Shown here one piece after another: positions 1 through 7,636 of a stretch of 64,000 nucleotides of DNA. The DNA comes from Paenibacillus polymyxa M1 (lineage in GTDB: Bacteria > Bacillota > Bacilli > Paenibacillales > Paenibacillaceae), in assembly GCF_000237325.1 (NCBI RefSeq), contig NC_017542.1:5031001-5095000 (forward strand). The letters run 5' to 3'. The first letter of the stretch is position 1, and the number at the start of each line of letters is the position of its first letter. The notes beneath the pieces were generated by a model. It did no database searches and had not been told where the DNA came from. It saw nothing but the letters and a program-made list of their open reading frames with translations. Position numbers and translations under genes: made by a program.

Positions 1-508
1 GTACAGTCGAATAGCGTCCGTCTGCTCCTACAATCAAAGAACTGTGAATCGTAATCTCATGACCGTTCTTATCGCGGGCGGTCAAGCCCGTGTATCCCTG
101 CTCGCTGTCACCTTCCAACGCAGTCACAGTTGTACCTGCCAGGTAACGGAAGGACTCGTAGGTGGACGCCTGTTTGAGCAGCGCCTCTAAAAATCGAGGT
201 TGTGGAATATGCACTCCCACATTACCATGGATTAAAGCTGGCTCGACCGTTTTGATCTGCTGCTGATGCTGCCAATATTCGATTCTTGTGGAGGCGAGAA
301 TATGATCCTCATGAATTTGTTCGAGCAGCTTATGCTTTTGGATCACTTCCTGACCCTCATCGTTTAAAATTTCACCGCGGAAAGCCTTTCCGGGCACGCT
401 CTGCCGCTCAATCAATATCGTCGAAACACCCTGCTCCGCCAGTAGACAGGATAACAAAGTCCCTGCGGGGCCTCCTCCAACTACGCACACTTCACATTCC
501 AGCTTCAT
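1..508 (-). CDS. FAD-dependent monooxygenase/oxidoreductase, partial (C-terminal part beyond window)
   Basis: The translated N-terminal 169 residues begin MKLECEVCVVGGGPAGTLLS, a Rossmann dinucleotide fold with GxGxxG, followed about 20 residues on by an acidic residue (LIER). A later GADGR matches the DG motif of the p-hydroxybenzoate-hydroxylase-like (UbiH/PHBH) flavoprotein group. The start is supported by a GGGGGAAG ribosome site just upstream of the ATG at 508. The gene is cut by the left edge, so size and substrate are unknown. It is divergent from an HxlR regulator, with a palindrome between them, so control by that regulator is a reasonable inference. Family assignment is fairly secure; a halogenase-like or geranylgeranyl-reductase-like flavoprotein remains possible. 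Confidence 0.8.
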   Translation of the reverse strand, partial: MKLECEVCVVGGGPAGTLLSCLLAEQGVSTILIERQSVPGKAFRGEILNDEGQEVIQKHKLLEQIHEDHILASTRIEYWQHQQQIKTVEPALIHGNVGVHIPQPRFLEALLKQASTYESFRYLAGTTVTALEGDSEQGYTGLTARDKNGHEITIHSSLIVGADGRYSTV

Positions 509-705
509 CCGACTTCCCCCTGCGCCCAAACCATAACCTCAACGATTCGTTCGTATCTGTTCATTTAATTACGTCATTAATAATATCAAATTATGTTCAA
601 ATTTTAAGTATTAATATCTTAAGCTCCGTAGCAAAGCTAACAAGTTACTTTATGTAACAAAGTATATTTATATCATACCATTTCGTCAAGTAATAAATTT
701 ATGTA

Positions 706-723
706 AAGTAAAATCATTTACTT
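706..723. promoter_or_regulatory. Palindrome, probable HxlR operator
   Basis: AAGTAAA-ATCA-TTTACTT is a perfect 7-4-7 inverted repeat, ending 42 bp before the start of the 765 regulator, between it and the divergent FAD enzyme. A second shorter inverted repeat (GTTAC-N5-GTAAC) lies at 644-658. HxlR/YodB-type proteins bind AAGTA-like palindromes, so this is the likely autoregulatory and target site. Function is inferred from position and symmetry only. Confidence 0.5.
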
Positions 724-764
724 TTAACAGTGAATCGTTAATAATAGGAGTATGAGGTGATCAC

Positions 765-1100
765 ATGAACATTCCGCAGATGTGCCCACGGTTTGAAAAG
801 GCTATGGAGCTACTGAGCAAGCGTTGGACGGTGTTGATCGTATTTCAACTAACGAATGGTCCGCAACGTTTCGTCGCTATTGAGAATTCAATTCCTAATT
901 TAAGTGGAAAGGTCCTTTCGGACCGTTTGAAAGAGCTGGAGGAGGAAGGAATCATACAACGTATGGTTTATCCTGAGAAGCCTGTACGGATTGAATACTC
1001 CCTTACGGATAAGGGGCGCGATTTAGCTCCTTTATTTGACCATATCGGTACTTGGGCTACACGCTGGATTGAGGTTCTACCAGCACTTGAACAGCAATGA
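765..1100 (+). CDS. HxlR-family winged-helix transcriptional regulator (1 of 3)
   Basis: A 111-aa protein with the complete HxlR domain: LLSKRWTVLIVFQL (first helix), LSDRLKELEEEGII (recognition helix and wing entry) and VRIEYSLTDKGRDLAPL. One cysteine at residue 7 (QMCPRFEKA) sits where redox or electrophile-sensing members such as YodB have their reactive Cys. The ATG at 765 follows GAGGTGATCAC. It is divergent from the FAD monooxygenase gene and probably controls it. A hairpin terminator follows directly. Family certain, inducer unknown. Confidence 0.9.
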   Translation: MNIPQMCPRFEKAMELLSKRWTVLIVFQLTNGPQRFVAIENSIPNLSGKVLSDRLKELEEEGIIQRMVYPEKPVRIEYSLTDKGRDLAPLFDHIGTWATRWIEVLPALEQQ

Positions 1101-1115
1101 TTCATATTGAAGCAA

Positions 1116-1171
1116 AGAACGCCTTTGCTCTAGGTACAATTCGTACTTATCGTGCAAGGCGTTCTATTTTT
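1116..1171 (+). terminator. Rho-independent terminator after HxlR gene
   Basis: AGAACGCCTTTGC pairs with GCAAGGCGTTCT with one bulged base, followed by ATTTTT. It lies 15 bp after the stop of the 765-1100 gene. Confidence 0.75.
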
Positions 1172-1216
1172 CATATGACGGAGCATTAATGGTCCATCTT
1201 AGATCGCATTCAGAAT

Positions 1217-1609
1217 TTAAACGTTTCCCTCACTGCTGCGTTGCATTTCCTCACGGATCGATTGCACCCGTTTTTTCCCCCACTCATACATCATTTCCAC
1301 AATCGGTAAAATCGTCATCCCCAGCGCAGTCATCGAATACTCCACCTTTGGGGGCACTTCGGGATACACTTCCCGGTGCACAATACCGTCCTCCATCAAC
1401 TCCCGCAGTTGGTTGGTCAGCACTTTATGCGACAGCTTCGGAAACAACCTTTGCAGGTCACTGAACCGGTGCGGCCCTTCCACACCCAGATGCCATAAAA
1501 TAACGACCTTCCATTTACCGCTTAGCACAGATAGCGTTAGTTCCTTTTCGCAGTTGTAGTCTCCATTTACAATTTTCTCCCGTATTTCGTCTCTCAGCGT
1601 ATCAGACAT
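1217..1609 (-). CDS. HxlR-family winged-helix transcriptional regulator (2 of 3)
   Basis: A 130-aa HxlR protein: [20 protein letters not shown] at the N terminus, [19 protein letters not shown] as the recognition region, and [18 protein letters not shown]. The Cys of YNCEKE is at the position of the conserved sensing Cys of HxlR/YodB proteins. It is divergent from a DJ-1/PfpI gene at 1759, and the shared intergenic region contains a GTAAC-N6-GTAAC repeat with a palindromic core. Control of the DJ-1 gene by this regulator is inferred, with reactive aldehydes or quinones as plausible signals. Confidence 0.9.
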   Translation of the reverse strand: MSDTLRDEIREKIVNGDYNCEKELTLSVLSGKWKVVILWHLGVEGPHRFSDLQRLFPKLSHKVLTNQLRELMEDGIVHREVYPEVPPKVEYSMTALGMTILPIVEMMYEWGKKRVQSIREEMQRSSEGNV

Positions 1610-1655
1610 ATATCAATTAACTCCTTCTAAATCATCATGATCTTGCACATTAATA

Positions 1656-1671
1656 GTAACCTGCAGGTAAC
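1656..1671. promoter_or_regulatory. Candidate HxlR operator between regulator and DJ-1 gene
   Basis: GTAAC-CTGCAG-GTAAC is a direct repeat whose centre ACCTGCAGGT is a perfect palindrome. It is placed between the two divergent starts at 1609 and 1759. Regulatory role is inferred from symmetry and position. Confidence 0.35.
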
Positions 1672-1758
1672 CTCCGTACTTGAAAGTGCATTCTTCACAG
1701 CCTGACGAAGCCACCCTACAATAGTAAATAACGTTACACATTCAAGGAGGAATAGAGT

Positions 1759-2277
1759 ATGAGTAAAAAGGCTCTTTTTATTATACCCCCAGAGCGCTTT
1801 AATGAGGATGAATTGTTTAAACCAAAGGAAGCGCTGGAACAAGCAGGCGTTACTGTGACACTAGCCAGTACAAAAACAGGCGAAATCGTGGGTGACTACA
1901 ATGGTAAAGCGACGGCTGATCTTGTTTTTACAGACGCTGTACTGGCTGACTATGATCTGGTATCTGTAATCGGCGGATCAGGAACGAATGATCATCTGTG
2001 GAATAATGCAGATCTCCAAGCTCTGCTGAAACAAGCTCATAAGCAAAAGACTTTAGTGGGCGGCATCTGTGCAGGCTCTGTGGCCGTGGCTCAAACCGGA
2101 CTGCTCTCTGGAAGAACAGCTACATGCTATCCAGTGGATGTACAAAAGGATCAACTCCAAGCGCATCAAGCCGAATATGTCGCTCAGCATGTCGTTGCGC
2201 ATAGCGATATTATTACAGCCGATGGCCCAGATGGAACTCAGGAGTTTGGTAGAGCCCTCGTTCAAGCTCTGCAATAA
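1759..2277 (+). CDS. DJ-1/PfpI family protein (protein deglycase/glyoxalase III-like)
   Basis: A 172-aa cytoplasmic protein with the DJ-1/PfpI fold. The nucleophile elbow is VGGICAGSVAVA with the catalytic Cys after GGI, and an acidic residue near residue 15-16 (NEDELF) fits the conserved Glu that holds the Cys. Length is normal for single-domain members. These proteins repair or detoxify glycated or methylglyoxal-modified molecules, or act as chaperones; the exact reaction cannot be read from sequence. AAGGAGG precedes the ATG with good spacing. It is divergent from an HxlR gene, which fits induction by reactive carbonyl or electrophile stress. A terminator follows. Confidence 0.85.
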   Translation: MSKKALFIIPPERFNEDELFKPKEALEQAGVTVTLASTKTGEIVGDYNGKATADLVFTDAVLADYDLVSVIGGSGTNDHLWNNADLQALLKQAHKQKTLVGGICAGSVAVAQTGLLSGRTATCYPVDVQKDQLQAHQAEYVAQHVVAHSDIITADGPDGTQEFGRALVQALQ

Positions 2278-2321
2278 GCACATTCTCGAAGTTCAGATGG
2301 CACTTTAAACAGCACTCCAAC

Positions 2322-2370
2322 AAGCCGCATCACGTCCTTTCTATTGTATGGGACCTGATGTGGCTTCTTT
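2322..2370 (+). terminator. Rho-independent terminator after DJ-1 gene
   Basis: AAGCCGCATCACGTCC can fold with GGACCTGATGTGGCTT (one mismatch region) around a 13-nt loop and is followed by CTTTG. The T tract is weak, so efficiency is uncertain. Confidence 0.5.
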
Positions 2371-2469
2371 GTGTCATTTTCATGCTTAAGTGATTAATTT
2401 AATTGTATGGTCCTGGATTTTCGTGTTAGCTTTAAAGAATCGACGTTTAGCATAGGAGGCTTATATGCC

Positions 2470-3171
2470 GTGTTTATGAAAGGCAAAATCCATTTACATC
2501 AGGTAACGTCCGAATCGTTGCGACTGGGCGCCTTACTATCATTAGTAGGAGGCTTTTTGGACACATATACCTTTGTTGGAAGAGGCGGTGTTTTCGCCAA
2601 CGCACAGACAGGCAATATCGTGCTGCTGGCTGTCAAGGTCATTCAGGGGCACTGGATTCAGGCGTTATCCTATATCCCGCCCCTGATCGCCTTTTCACTG
2701 GGCGTTTTTGTTGCTGAAGGGATTAAACGAAAATCAACCCACCGTTTAACTCCGGACTGGACCCGCGCTATTCTTTTACTGGAAATAGCAATTTTTTTCA
2801 TCGTGGGACTGATTCCGCAAGGAGTTCCCAATACGGTAGTGGTGGTGATCGTCTCGTTCGTCGCTTCCGTACAAATGACTTCCTTCCGCAAGCTCATTGA
2901 TGTGCCGTACACCTCCACGGTCAGTACCGGTAATCTCCGATCAGCTACAGAGGCTATGTATATCGCCATAACGACCAAGGATACGAACGCTGCCATTCGA
3001 GCGATGCGCTATGGTGTCATCCTGGCCGCCTTCTTGCTAGGAGCTTTGCTGGGGGGATTTCTGACTTTGACGATTGGGGATAAAGCCATTTGGGGCGCTG
3101 TTGTTGCACTTATTTTTTCTTTCATTTTATTTACAGAAGAGGAAAAGTGGAAGCTGCCGCTTCGTCACTAA
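2470..3171 (+). CDS. DUF1275 (YoaK-type) membrane protein
   Basis: About 233 aa with six or so hydrophobic segments. DUF1275 hallmarks are LVGGFLDTYTFVGRGGVFANAQTGNIVLLA near the N terminus and VPYTSTVSTGNLRSATEA in the middle. Function of the family is unknown; it is an inner-membrane protein of bacteria. The start is not obvious: AGGAGG at 2454-2459 is 10 nt before an in-frame GTG (2470) and 16 nt before the in-frame ATG (2476). The ATG closest to the ribosome site, at 2465, is in another frame and gives a 4-codon ORF whose TGA overlaps ATG 2476. I chose GTG 2470. The 3' end lies only 12 bp from the converging AlaX gene. Confidence 0.8.
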   Translation: MFMKGKIHLHQVTSESLRLGALLSLVGGFLDTYTFVGRGGVFANAQTGNIVLLAVKVIQGHWIQALSYIPPLIAFSLGVFVAEGIKRKSTHRLTPDWTRAILLLEIAIFFIVGLIPQGVPNTVVVVIVSFVASVQMTSFRKLIDVPYTSTVSTGNLRSATEAMYIAITTKDTNAAIRAMRYGVILAAFLLGALLGGFLTLTIGDKAIWGAVVALIFSFILFTEEEKWKLPLRH

Positions 3172-3183
3172 TCCTCCATTACA

Positions 3184-4359
3184 TTAACCCTGAATGAACT
3201 GCCGCTGGGCCGTTTCAAAGAAATTCAAGAGGTTCTCGCGGGACGAAAATGCTGCCTGAGCAGATTGGTTGCTACCGCCCCCCTTGCCCTGAAACGCGCC
3301 CAGATTCTCTTTCAAAAACGCTCCGCAGCTAACAGATTGGGTACCGTTATGTGCCAGAATGATTTTATTTTCGGCCGTTGTGGCAAATAAAACAAGCAAA
3401 TCATGCTCAGCGGTCAACTTGGCAGCCAATTGCTGCATCTCCTGAATGGATTTTTGTTCAAATACATAAGCAAGAACATGCCCCTGTACAGCAGACAACA
3501 ACTCTTTCGCCTGGTACGATGCATTTTCCTCTTGTAGGAGCTCTACTTGTGCCTTGAGCTGCTTATGCTCCTGCTCCCACTTTTCGAATCGAGTCAAAAT
3601 ATCCTTTCGCCCAGTATTGAACTTCGCAGATAACACGTCCAAAATCCGAACACTATCATTAAAGTCGTGGAGTGCGCGAGCACCACATTTGAAATGGATT
3701 CTCGCCATCCCTTTTTGCTTTTCCCATTTCAAGCATTTAATCATTCCAATTTCCCCGGTCTGAGCCACATGTGTACCACCGCAAGCATTATATTCAATGC
3801 CTTCGATCTCAACAATCCGAATATTTTCCGTCACTTTAGGCATTTTCACAAGCGGAATGTCCTTCCATTGCTCATGGGTTACAAAATAGCTTTTTATGCT
3901 GCGGTTATTATAGATTTGCTGATTTACTTCCTGTTCGATTGCCGATAGCTGCGCAGATGTTACTTCCGAACAGTTGACATCGATTGTGGCGTACTCTTGT
4001 CCCAAATGAAAGCTTTCTGTACGCGCACCCAACAGCACCAGGCAAACTGCTGACAGCAAATGCTGTCCGCTATGCTGCTGCATATGATCAAATCTGCGCT
4101 CCCAATCCAATTGGCAGGCTACTTTTCCCTCGTTCGGCAAACGTTCTACCTGATGCCAAATGTCCCCATCCTCCAGAAAAACATCTAATACACGGATGCC
4201 CTGAATCGTTCCTGTATCACACGGCTGACCTCCGCCATGCGGATAAAAGGCCGTTTCCTCAAGCATAACAAAAAATGCCCCGTCTCTTTCCATGCTCTGT
4301 GTAATATGAGTGTCCCACTCCGTCAAATTTGGAGCGGTGTAATATAATTTTGTCGCCAT
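3184..4359 (-). CDS. Alanyl-tRNA editing protein, AlaX-L type (stand-alone AlaRS editing domain plus DHHA1)
   Basis: About 391 aa from MATKLYY. It hydrolyses mischarged Ser- or Gly-tRNA(Ala) in the AlaRS-editing family. Seen: ETAFYPHGGGQPCDTG, the zinc-binding HxxxH in QQHSGQHLLS, the second zinc motif CGGTH, then a coiled-coil stretch (KWEQEHKQLKAQVELLQEE) and a C-terminal DHHA1 domain with KGGGSNQSAQA. No aminoacylation or anticodon domain is present, so it edits in trans. An in-frame ATG lies 17 codons upstream (4410), but AGGGACC stands 8 nt before the 4359 ATG and the family starts here. It converges on the DUF1275 gene and seems monocistronic. Confidence 0.9.
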   Translation of the reverse strand: MATKLYYTAPNLTEWDTHITQSMERDGAFFVMLEETAFYPHGGGQPCDTGTIQGIRVLDVFLEDGDIWHQVERLPNEGKVACQLDWERRFDHMQQHSGQHLLSAVCLVLLGARTESFHLGQEYATIDVNCSEVTSAQLSAIEQEVNQQIYNNRSIKSYFVTHEQWKDIPLVKMPKVTENIRIVEIEGIEYNACGGTHVAQTGEIGMIKCLKWEKQKGMARIHFKCGARALHDFNDSVRILDVLSAKFNTGRKDILTRFEKWEQEHKQLKAQVELLQEENASYQAKELLSAVQGHVLAYVFEQKSIQEMQQLAAKLTAEHDLLVLFATTAENKIILAHNGTQSVSCGAFLKENLGAFQGKGGGSNQSAQAAFSSRENLLNFFETAQRQFIQG

Positions 4360-4594
4360 TTCAGGTCCCTCACTTTTGGGTATCTTTGTCTTGTCTCGTC
4401 CGATAATCACTTATTATCAAGCACTTCACTGTAAATATCAATCTAGTGAATAGCTTGAACATTCCAGCGCACATGGGGAAGACAGAAGCTAGCCAAGCAG
4501 ACTGTGGGTACTGCTTCTGAAAAGGGATCACCATAACCCCTTGTTTCAGCAAGCACAACTAGTGGTGATAAAAGGATAGTCTCTTCTGTAGAAA
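4360..4594. other. Non-coding upstream region of the AlaX gene
   Basis: About 235 bp before the next terminator with no credible gene in either strand. It should hold the promoter of the minus-strand AlaX gene. A GATAAT-N5-ATTATC inverted repeat at 4402-4418 is the only symmetry noticed. I looked for a T-box leader (AGGGTGG-like sequence) because the gene concerns tRNA and found none. Confidence 0.4.
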
Positions 4595-4637
4595 TAAAAA
4601 AGGTTAAGTGCCATCTAACGAGCCTTAACCCTTTTTC
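4595..4637. terminator. Bidirectional-looking terminator after NAD(P)H oxidoreductase gene
   Basis: AAAAAGGTTAAG pairs with CTTAACCCTTTTT (one bulge), giving a stem flanked by A and T runs so it can work on either strand. It lies 26 bp past the stop of the minus-strand 4663-5223 gene. Confidence 0.75.
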
Positions 4638-4662
4638 AACAATATTTTTATCAGAATAATTT

Positions 4663-5223
4663 TTACTTATATGCCAGACCTAATTGATAAGCGTGCTCCA
4701 GTAAACCTACAATGTATTCTTTCGACTCGGACAAAGTATCATAGAAGAACTCCACCTTGGACTCTCTTACTCTTGCGTAACCAGCAATGGCTTTATTCAA
4801 ATAATTAGTAACCAAATCGTGATATTCATAATTGACCAGATGTTCTTTAGTCCCTCCCGCCAAGCACATCCACAAAACCTGCTTCGTCGTAAATTCCTGA
4901 AGTAAACCTTTGTTCCAGACTTTATCTAGGTACCCTTTTAGCATGGAAGGCACACTGTACCACCATAGTGGAAACACAAAGACCAGAGCGTCCGCAGCTG
5001 CAATTCTATCCATCTCTTTCCGCGTTTCAGGAGCATATTGTTTATGGGTCGTATTCCAATCCAGCTCATCTGCAGCGCTGTACACCGGATTGTATCCATC
5101 CCGATCCAAGTCCAAAATATCTACCTCGTGCTTATTCTCTTTCAATCCCTCTACAAAACGAGTCATGACCGCAAGGGTAAGTGAATCTTCTCTAGGATGC
5201 GTGACGACCAATAGAAATTTCAT
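4663..5223 (-). CDS. NAD(P)H:quinone oxidoreductase, flavodoxin-like fold (KefF/YwrO/MdaB type)
   Basis: A 186-aa soluble flavoprotein. It starts MKFLLVVTHPREDSLT, the FMN-phosphate-binding start of the Flavodoxin_2 family, and has the hallmark FVFPLWWYSVPSMLKGYLDKVW. These enzymes make two-electron reductions of quinones or electrophiles with NAD(P)H. It is divergent from the HxlR regulator at 5385, a common pairing in Bacillales in which the regulator controls an azo- or quinone reductase. Substrate unknown. Confidence 0.9.
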   Translation of the reverse strand: MKFLLVVTHPREDSLTLAVMTRFVEGLKENKHEVDILDLDRDGYNPVYSAADELDWNTTHKQYAPETRKEMDRIAAADALVFVFPLWWYSVPSMLKGYLDKVWNKGLLQEFTTKQVLWMCLAGGTKEHLVNYEYHDLVTNYLNKAIAGYARVRESKVEFFYDTLSESKEYIVGLLEHAYQLGLAYK

Positions 5224-5302
5224 GTATCCATAACCTTCTTTCTCCTCATAATTGTTGAACCCTGTCTACAGATGCTATTATGGATGTTATACATTAGAGT
5301 GT

Positions 5303-5316
5303 GAAGTACGCACTTC
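5303..5316. promoter_or_regulatory. Candidate HxlR operator, GAAGT-N4-ACTTC
   Basis: A 5-4-5 inverted repeat in the divergent region between the quinone reductase start (5223) and the HxlR start (5385). The half site AAGT resembles the AAGTA core of the 706-723 palindrome. The role is inferred. Confidence 0.4.
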
Positions 5317-5384
5317 AATGTGCTGTAGGTACTTTAAGGTTCCTTAGTGCCTTTTGTACTACAGATCGGAGAGGGGGAAAGTCT

Positions 5385-5780
5385 ATGGAAGACAAAGCCA
5401 AAACCTATATGCTCGGGATCGAGGCAACTTTGGAGGTCATCAGTGGAAAGTGGAAAGGCATCATCCTGCATCATTTAACCAGCGGCAGAAAACGTACATA
5501 CGAACTTCGTCAACTCATTCCGAAAATCACCCAAAAAGTGCTTACCCAACAGCTTAGAGAGCTTGAAAAGGATGGAATCATTCACCGCATCATTTATAAC
5601 CAGGTTCCACCCAAAGTGGAGTACGAGCTTAGTGAATATGGATGGGATTTTAAAGATCTGCTTGATCGTTTTTGCTTATGGGGAGAAGATCATTTAGATA
5701 GGATCTATGGAGATAAAACAAAGGTGCTGGAAGAGTATTCTGTGAAGGAAAAAAACGCCAAACAAGCACCACCTCTTTAA
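5385..5780 (+). CDS. HxlR-family winged-helix transcriptional regulator (3 of 3)
   Basis: A 131-aa HxlR protein: LEVISGKWKGIILHHL, ITQKVLTQQLRELEKDGII, PKVEYELSEYGWDFKDLL. The ATG at 5385 has GGAGAGGGGGAAAG upstream; an in-frame ATG 28 codons earlier lacks a ribosome site and its extension does not look like the family. Unlike the other two HxlR proteins here it has no cysteine in the N-terminal sensing position (TYMLGIEATLE); its only Cys is near the C-terminal helix (RFCLWG). It probably controls the divergent quinone reductase, perhaps by a different sensing chemistry. The stop codon lies inside a terminator-like hairpin. Confidence 0.9.
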   Translation: MEDKAKTYMLGIEATLEVISGKWKGIILHHLTSGRKRTYELRQLIPKITQKVLTQQLRELEKDGIIHRIIYNQVPPKVEYELSEYGWDFKDLLDRFCLWGEDHLDRIYGDKTKVLEEYSVKEKNAKQAPPL

Positions 5781-5797
5781 AGAGGCGTGCTTGTTTG
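5759..5797 (+). terminator. Hairpin overlapping the end of the HxlR gene
   Basis: CAAACAAGCAC pairs with GTGCTTGTTTG and the inner CCTCTTT pairs with AAAGAGG. The stop TAA lies at the apex. The U tract is short, so this may be an mRNA 3'-end stabiliser as well as a terminator. Confidence 0.55.
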
Positions 5798-5821
5798 AAA
5801 TACTATGGCTGTGCACCTTGT

Positions 5822-6086
5822 TTATTCACCAGTCTCCGCAAATTTCCGAATACGAGTCCCGACTTCATCCCGTATACGCTGGAACACGCTCCATTGCTCC
5901 TCTTCTGTTCCTCGTGCTTTAGCCGGATCATCAAATCCCCAATGTTCACGGCGAACGCGCGGAGGTGTGATAGGACATTTATTTTCAGCATCTCCGCACA
6001 AGGTCACTACTAAATCCGCACCATTCAGCAATCATATCTGAAAGAATTACCAGTGCACAAAAAATAAATTTTCTTCTTTCCGTCAT
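5822..6086 (-). pseudogene. arsC: Decayed arsenate reductase (thioredoxin-coupled arsC), internal deletion plus frameshifts
   Basis: Both ends of an arsC are recognisable but in different frames. The last ~67 codons read [20 protein letters not shown] then REHWGFDDP...[17 protein letters not shown], the C-terminal half of ArsC with its two redox cysteines. The other end, 22 bp after the arsB stop and behind GAAGGA, reads KKKIYFLCTGNSFR, the P-loop of ArsC (normally CTGNSCR) with the second Cys changed to Phe and a frameshift close to the ATG at 6086. About 60 codons between are missing and a TGA stands at the join. The gene cannot make a working arsenate reductase; the arsB pump gene before it looks intact. 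Confidence 0.8.
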
Positions 6087-6108
6087 TAACGTTTCCTTCG
6101 ATATTCAA

Positions 6109-7416
6109 TTATGAAATGATTAACCATAGATATAAGCCCAGCAGGGTAATAAAAAGTGTAGGAATAGTTAAGACGATGCCTGTTTTGAAATAAGTGCCCC
6201 AAGAAATTTTTACGTTTTTGGAACGAAGTACATGTAGCCACAACAATGTGGCTAATGAACCGATTGGAGTTATTTTTGGTCCAAGATCCGACCCAATGAC
6301 GTTAGCATAAATCAGTGCCTCTTTGACCATACTGGTTGCATGAGTGGCATTAATGGCAAGTGCATCAATCATGACCGTGGGCAAGTTATTCATACTCGAC
6401 GAGATAATCGCCGCAATAAAACCCATGGCCATGGTAGCTACAAACATACCTTGATCAGCAGCCGCTTGAATCACATGGGACAGCAGATCCGTCAAACCGG
6501 CATTACGCAGACCATACACCACCACATACATCCCGATAGAGAAAAATACGATGGCCCATGGAGCTCCCTTGATGACTTCTTTCATGGGTACCACAGGGCT
6601 TCTTCTAGCCATCAGCAAGAAAAGGATGGCAATGATACCAGCCACCACCGAGACGGGAATGTCAAAAAATTCGCATGCAAAGTAGCCAACCAACAATATT
6701 GTGAGAACGACCCAGGACATACGGAACATCTTTGGATCTTTTATCGCATTTGCAGGCGTGATTAACTGTGTCGCATCAAACGTTTTAGGAATTTTTTTGC
6801 GAAAAAAGAGATACAGTACCACGATACTAGCCGCTAAGGAAAACAGATTTGGTACAATCATACGACTCGCATATTCCATAAAACTGATTCCAAAGAAATC
6901 GGCTGACACAATATTAACGAGGTTGCTGACTACAAGCGGAAGCGATGTCGTATCTGCAATAAATCCGCTCGCTATGATAAAAGGAAATACCATTTTCTCA
7001 TCCAATTTCAGTGCCCGAACCATCGCCAGTACAATTGGTGTCAAAATTAAAGCCGCGCCGTCATTGGCAAAAAAGGCAGCAACTACGGCACCCAGCAGGC
7101 TCACATAGACAAACATCCGGGTTCCGCTTCCACGGGCTAGCCGTGCCATGTGAAGTGCTGCCCATTCGAAGAAACCAATTTTATCAAGGACTAATGAAAT
7201 CAGTATAATGGCGACAAAAGCTAGTGTTGCATTCCAGACCATTCGAGTAACTTCCCAAACATCATGCAAATCCACCACCCCCACCAGCAAGGCGAGTATG
7301 GCACCGCCGCACGCAGACCACCCAATGGACAGATGTTTAGGCTGCCAGATGACCAATACTAAAGTGACTAAGAATATAATGCATGCCAAAAAAATCAATG
7401 TTTTAAAAACCTCCAT
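6109..7416 (-). CDS. arsB: Arsenite efflux membrane protein ArsB
   Basis: A 435-aa polytopic membrane protein of the ArsB/NhaD (ion transporter) superfamily with roughly 12 hydrophobic segments. Features typical of ArsB are [39 protein letters not shown] and [13 protein letters not shown] with [24 protein letters not shown] near the end. It exports arsenite or antimonite using the membrane potential. It has normal full length and no visible damage. It is followed by the arsC ruin, and no arsR is adjacent. Without arsR or arsC in place, regulation and arsenate resistance must rely on other loci, or the pump is left over. Confidence 0.92.
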   Translation of the reverse strand: MEVFKTLIFLACIIFLVTLVLVIWQPKHLSIGWSACGGAILALLVGVVDLHDVWEVTRMVWNATLAFVAIILISLVLDKIGFFEWAALHMARLARGSGTRMFVYVSLLGAVVAAFFANDGAALILTPIVLAMVRALKLDEKMVFPFIIASGFIADTTSLPLVVSNLVNIVSADFFGISFMEYASRMIVPNLFSLAASIVVLYLFFRKKIPKTFDATQLITPANAIKDPKMFRMSWVVLTILLVGYFACEFFDIPVSVVAGIIAILFLLMARRSPVVPMKEVIKGAPWAIVFFSIGMYVVVYGLRNAGLTDLLSHVIQAAADQGMFVATMAMGFIAAIISSSMNNLPTVMIDALAINATHATSMVKEALIYANVIGSDLGPKITPIGSLATLLWLHVLRSKNVKISWGTYFKTGIVLTIPTLFITLLGLYLWLIIS

Positions 7417-7442
7417 TACATTACCTTATAAATATATACTTA

Positions 7443-7480
7443 TATAAAAACCGTTTATCCCTTGAGAAAGATAAACGGAA
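7443..7480 (-). terminator. Terminator-like hairpin in front of arsB
   Basis: On the minus strand CCGTTTATC...GATAAACGG is followed by TTTTTATA. It is 27 bp upstream of the arsB start and about 160 bp downstream of the lipoprotein gene, so it either ends read-through from that gene or acts as an attenuator of arsB. Confidence 0.6.
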
Positions 7481-7636
7481 CAGGAACAGTCTTTGGCATG
7501 AACAGGCTGAGGAATCCGGCCCACAAAATGCAATCGGCTACAAACCTAGTTGATCCAAGGTGTGACCCCTTTCGATTATATAACTAATGCTTACATACTA
7601 ATAGGGCTCAATTTTAATATCAAGAACGCTCAATAC

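Noticed and set aside
286..657. 123-codon plus-strand frame across the start of the FAD enzyme
   Set aside because: Opposite-strand shadow of the FAD monooxygenase gene; no ribosome site and no protein-like motifs.
4370..4558. 62-codon minus-strand frame upstream of the AlaX gene
   Set aside because: No ribosome site or family motif; it overlaps the AlaX promoter region and its extended start.
4360..4594. Possible T-box riboswitch before the alanyl-tRNA editing gene
   Set aside because: No AGGGTGG-type T-box sequence and no specifier-loop-like structure seen; the only symmetry is a weak GATAAT-N5-ATTATC repeat.
7463..7565. Minus-strand hydrophobic frame (FVADCILWAGFLSLFMPK) upstream of arsB, possibly the end of a membrane protein
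   Set aside because: Only about 30 codons, no start, no recognisable family motif, and it ends inside the terminator-like hairpin. Could be a remnant but chance is not excluded.
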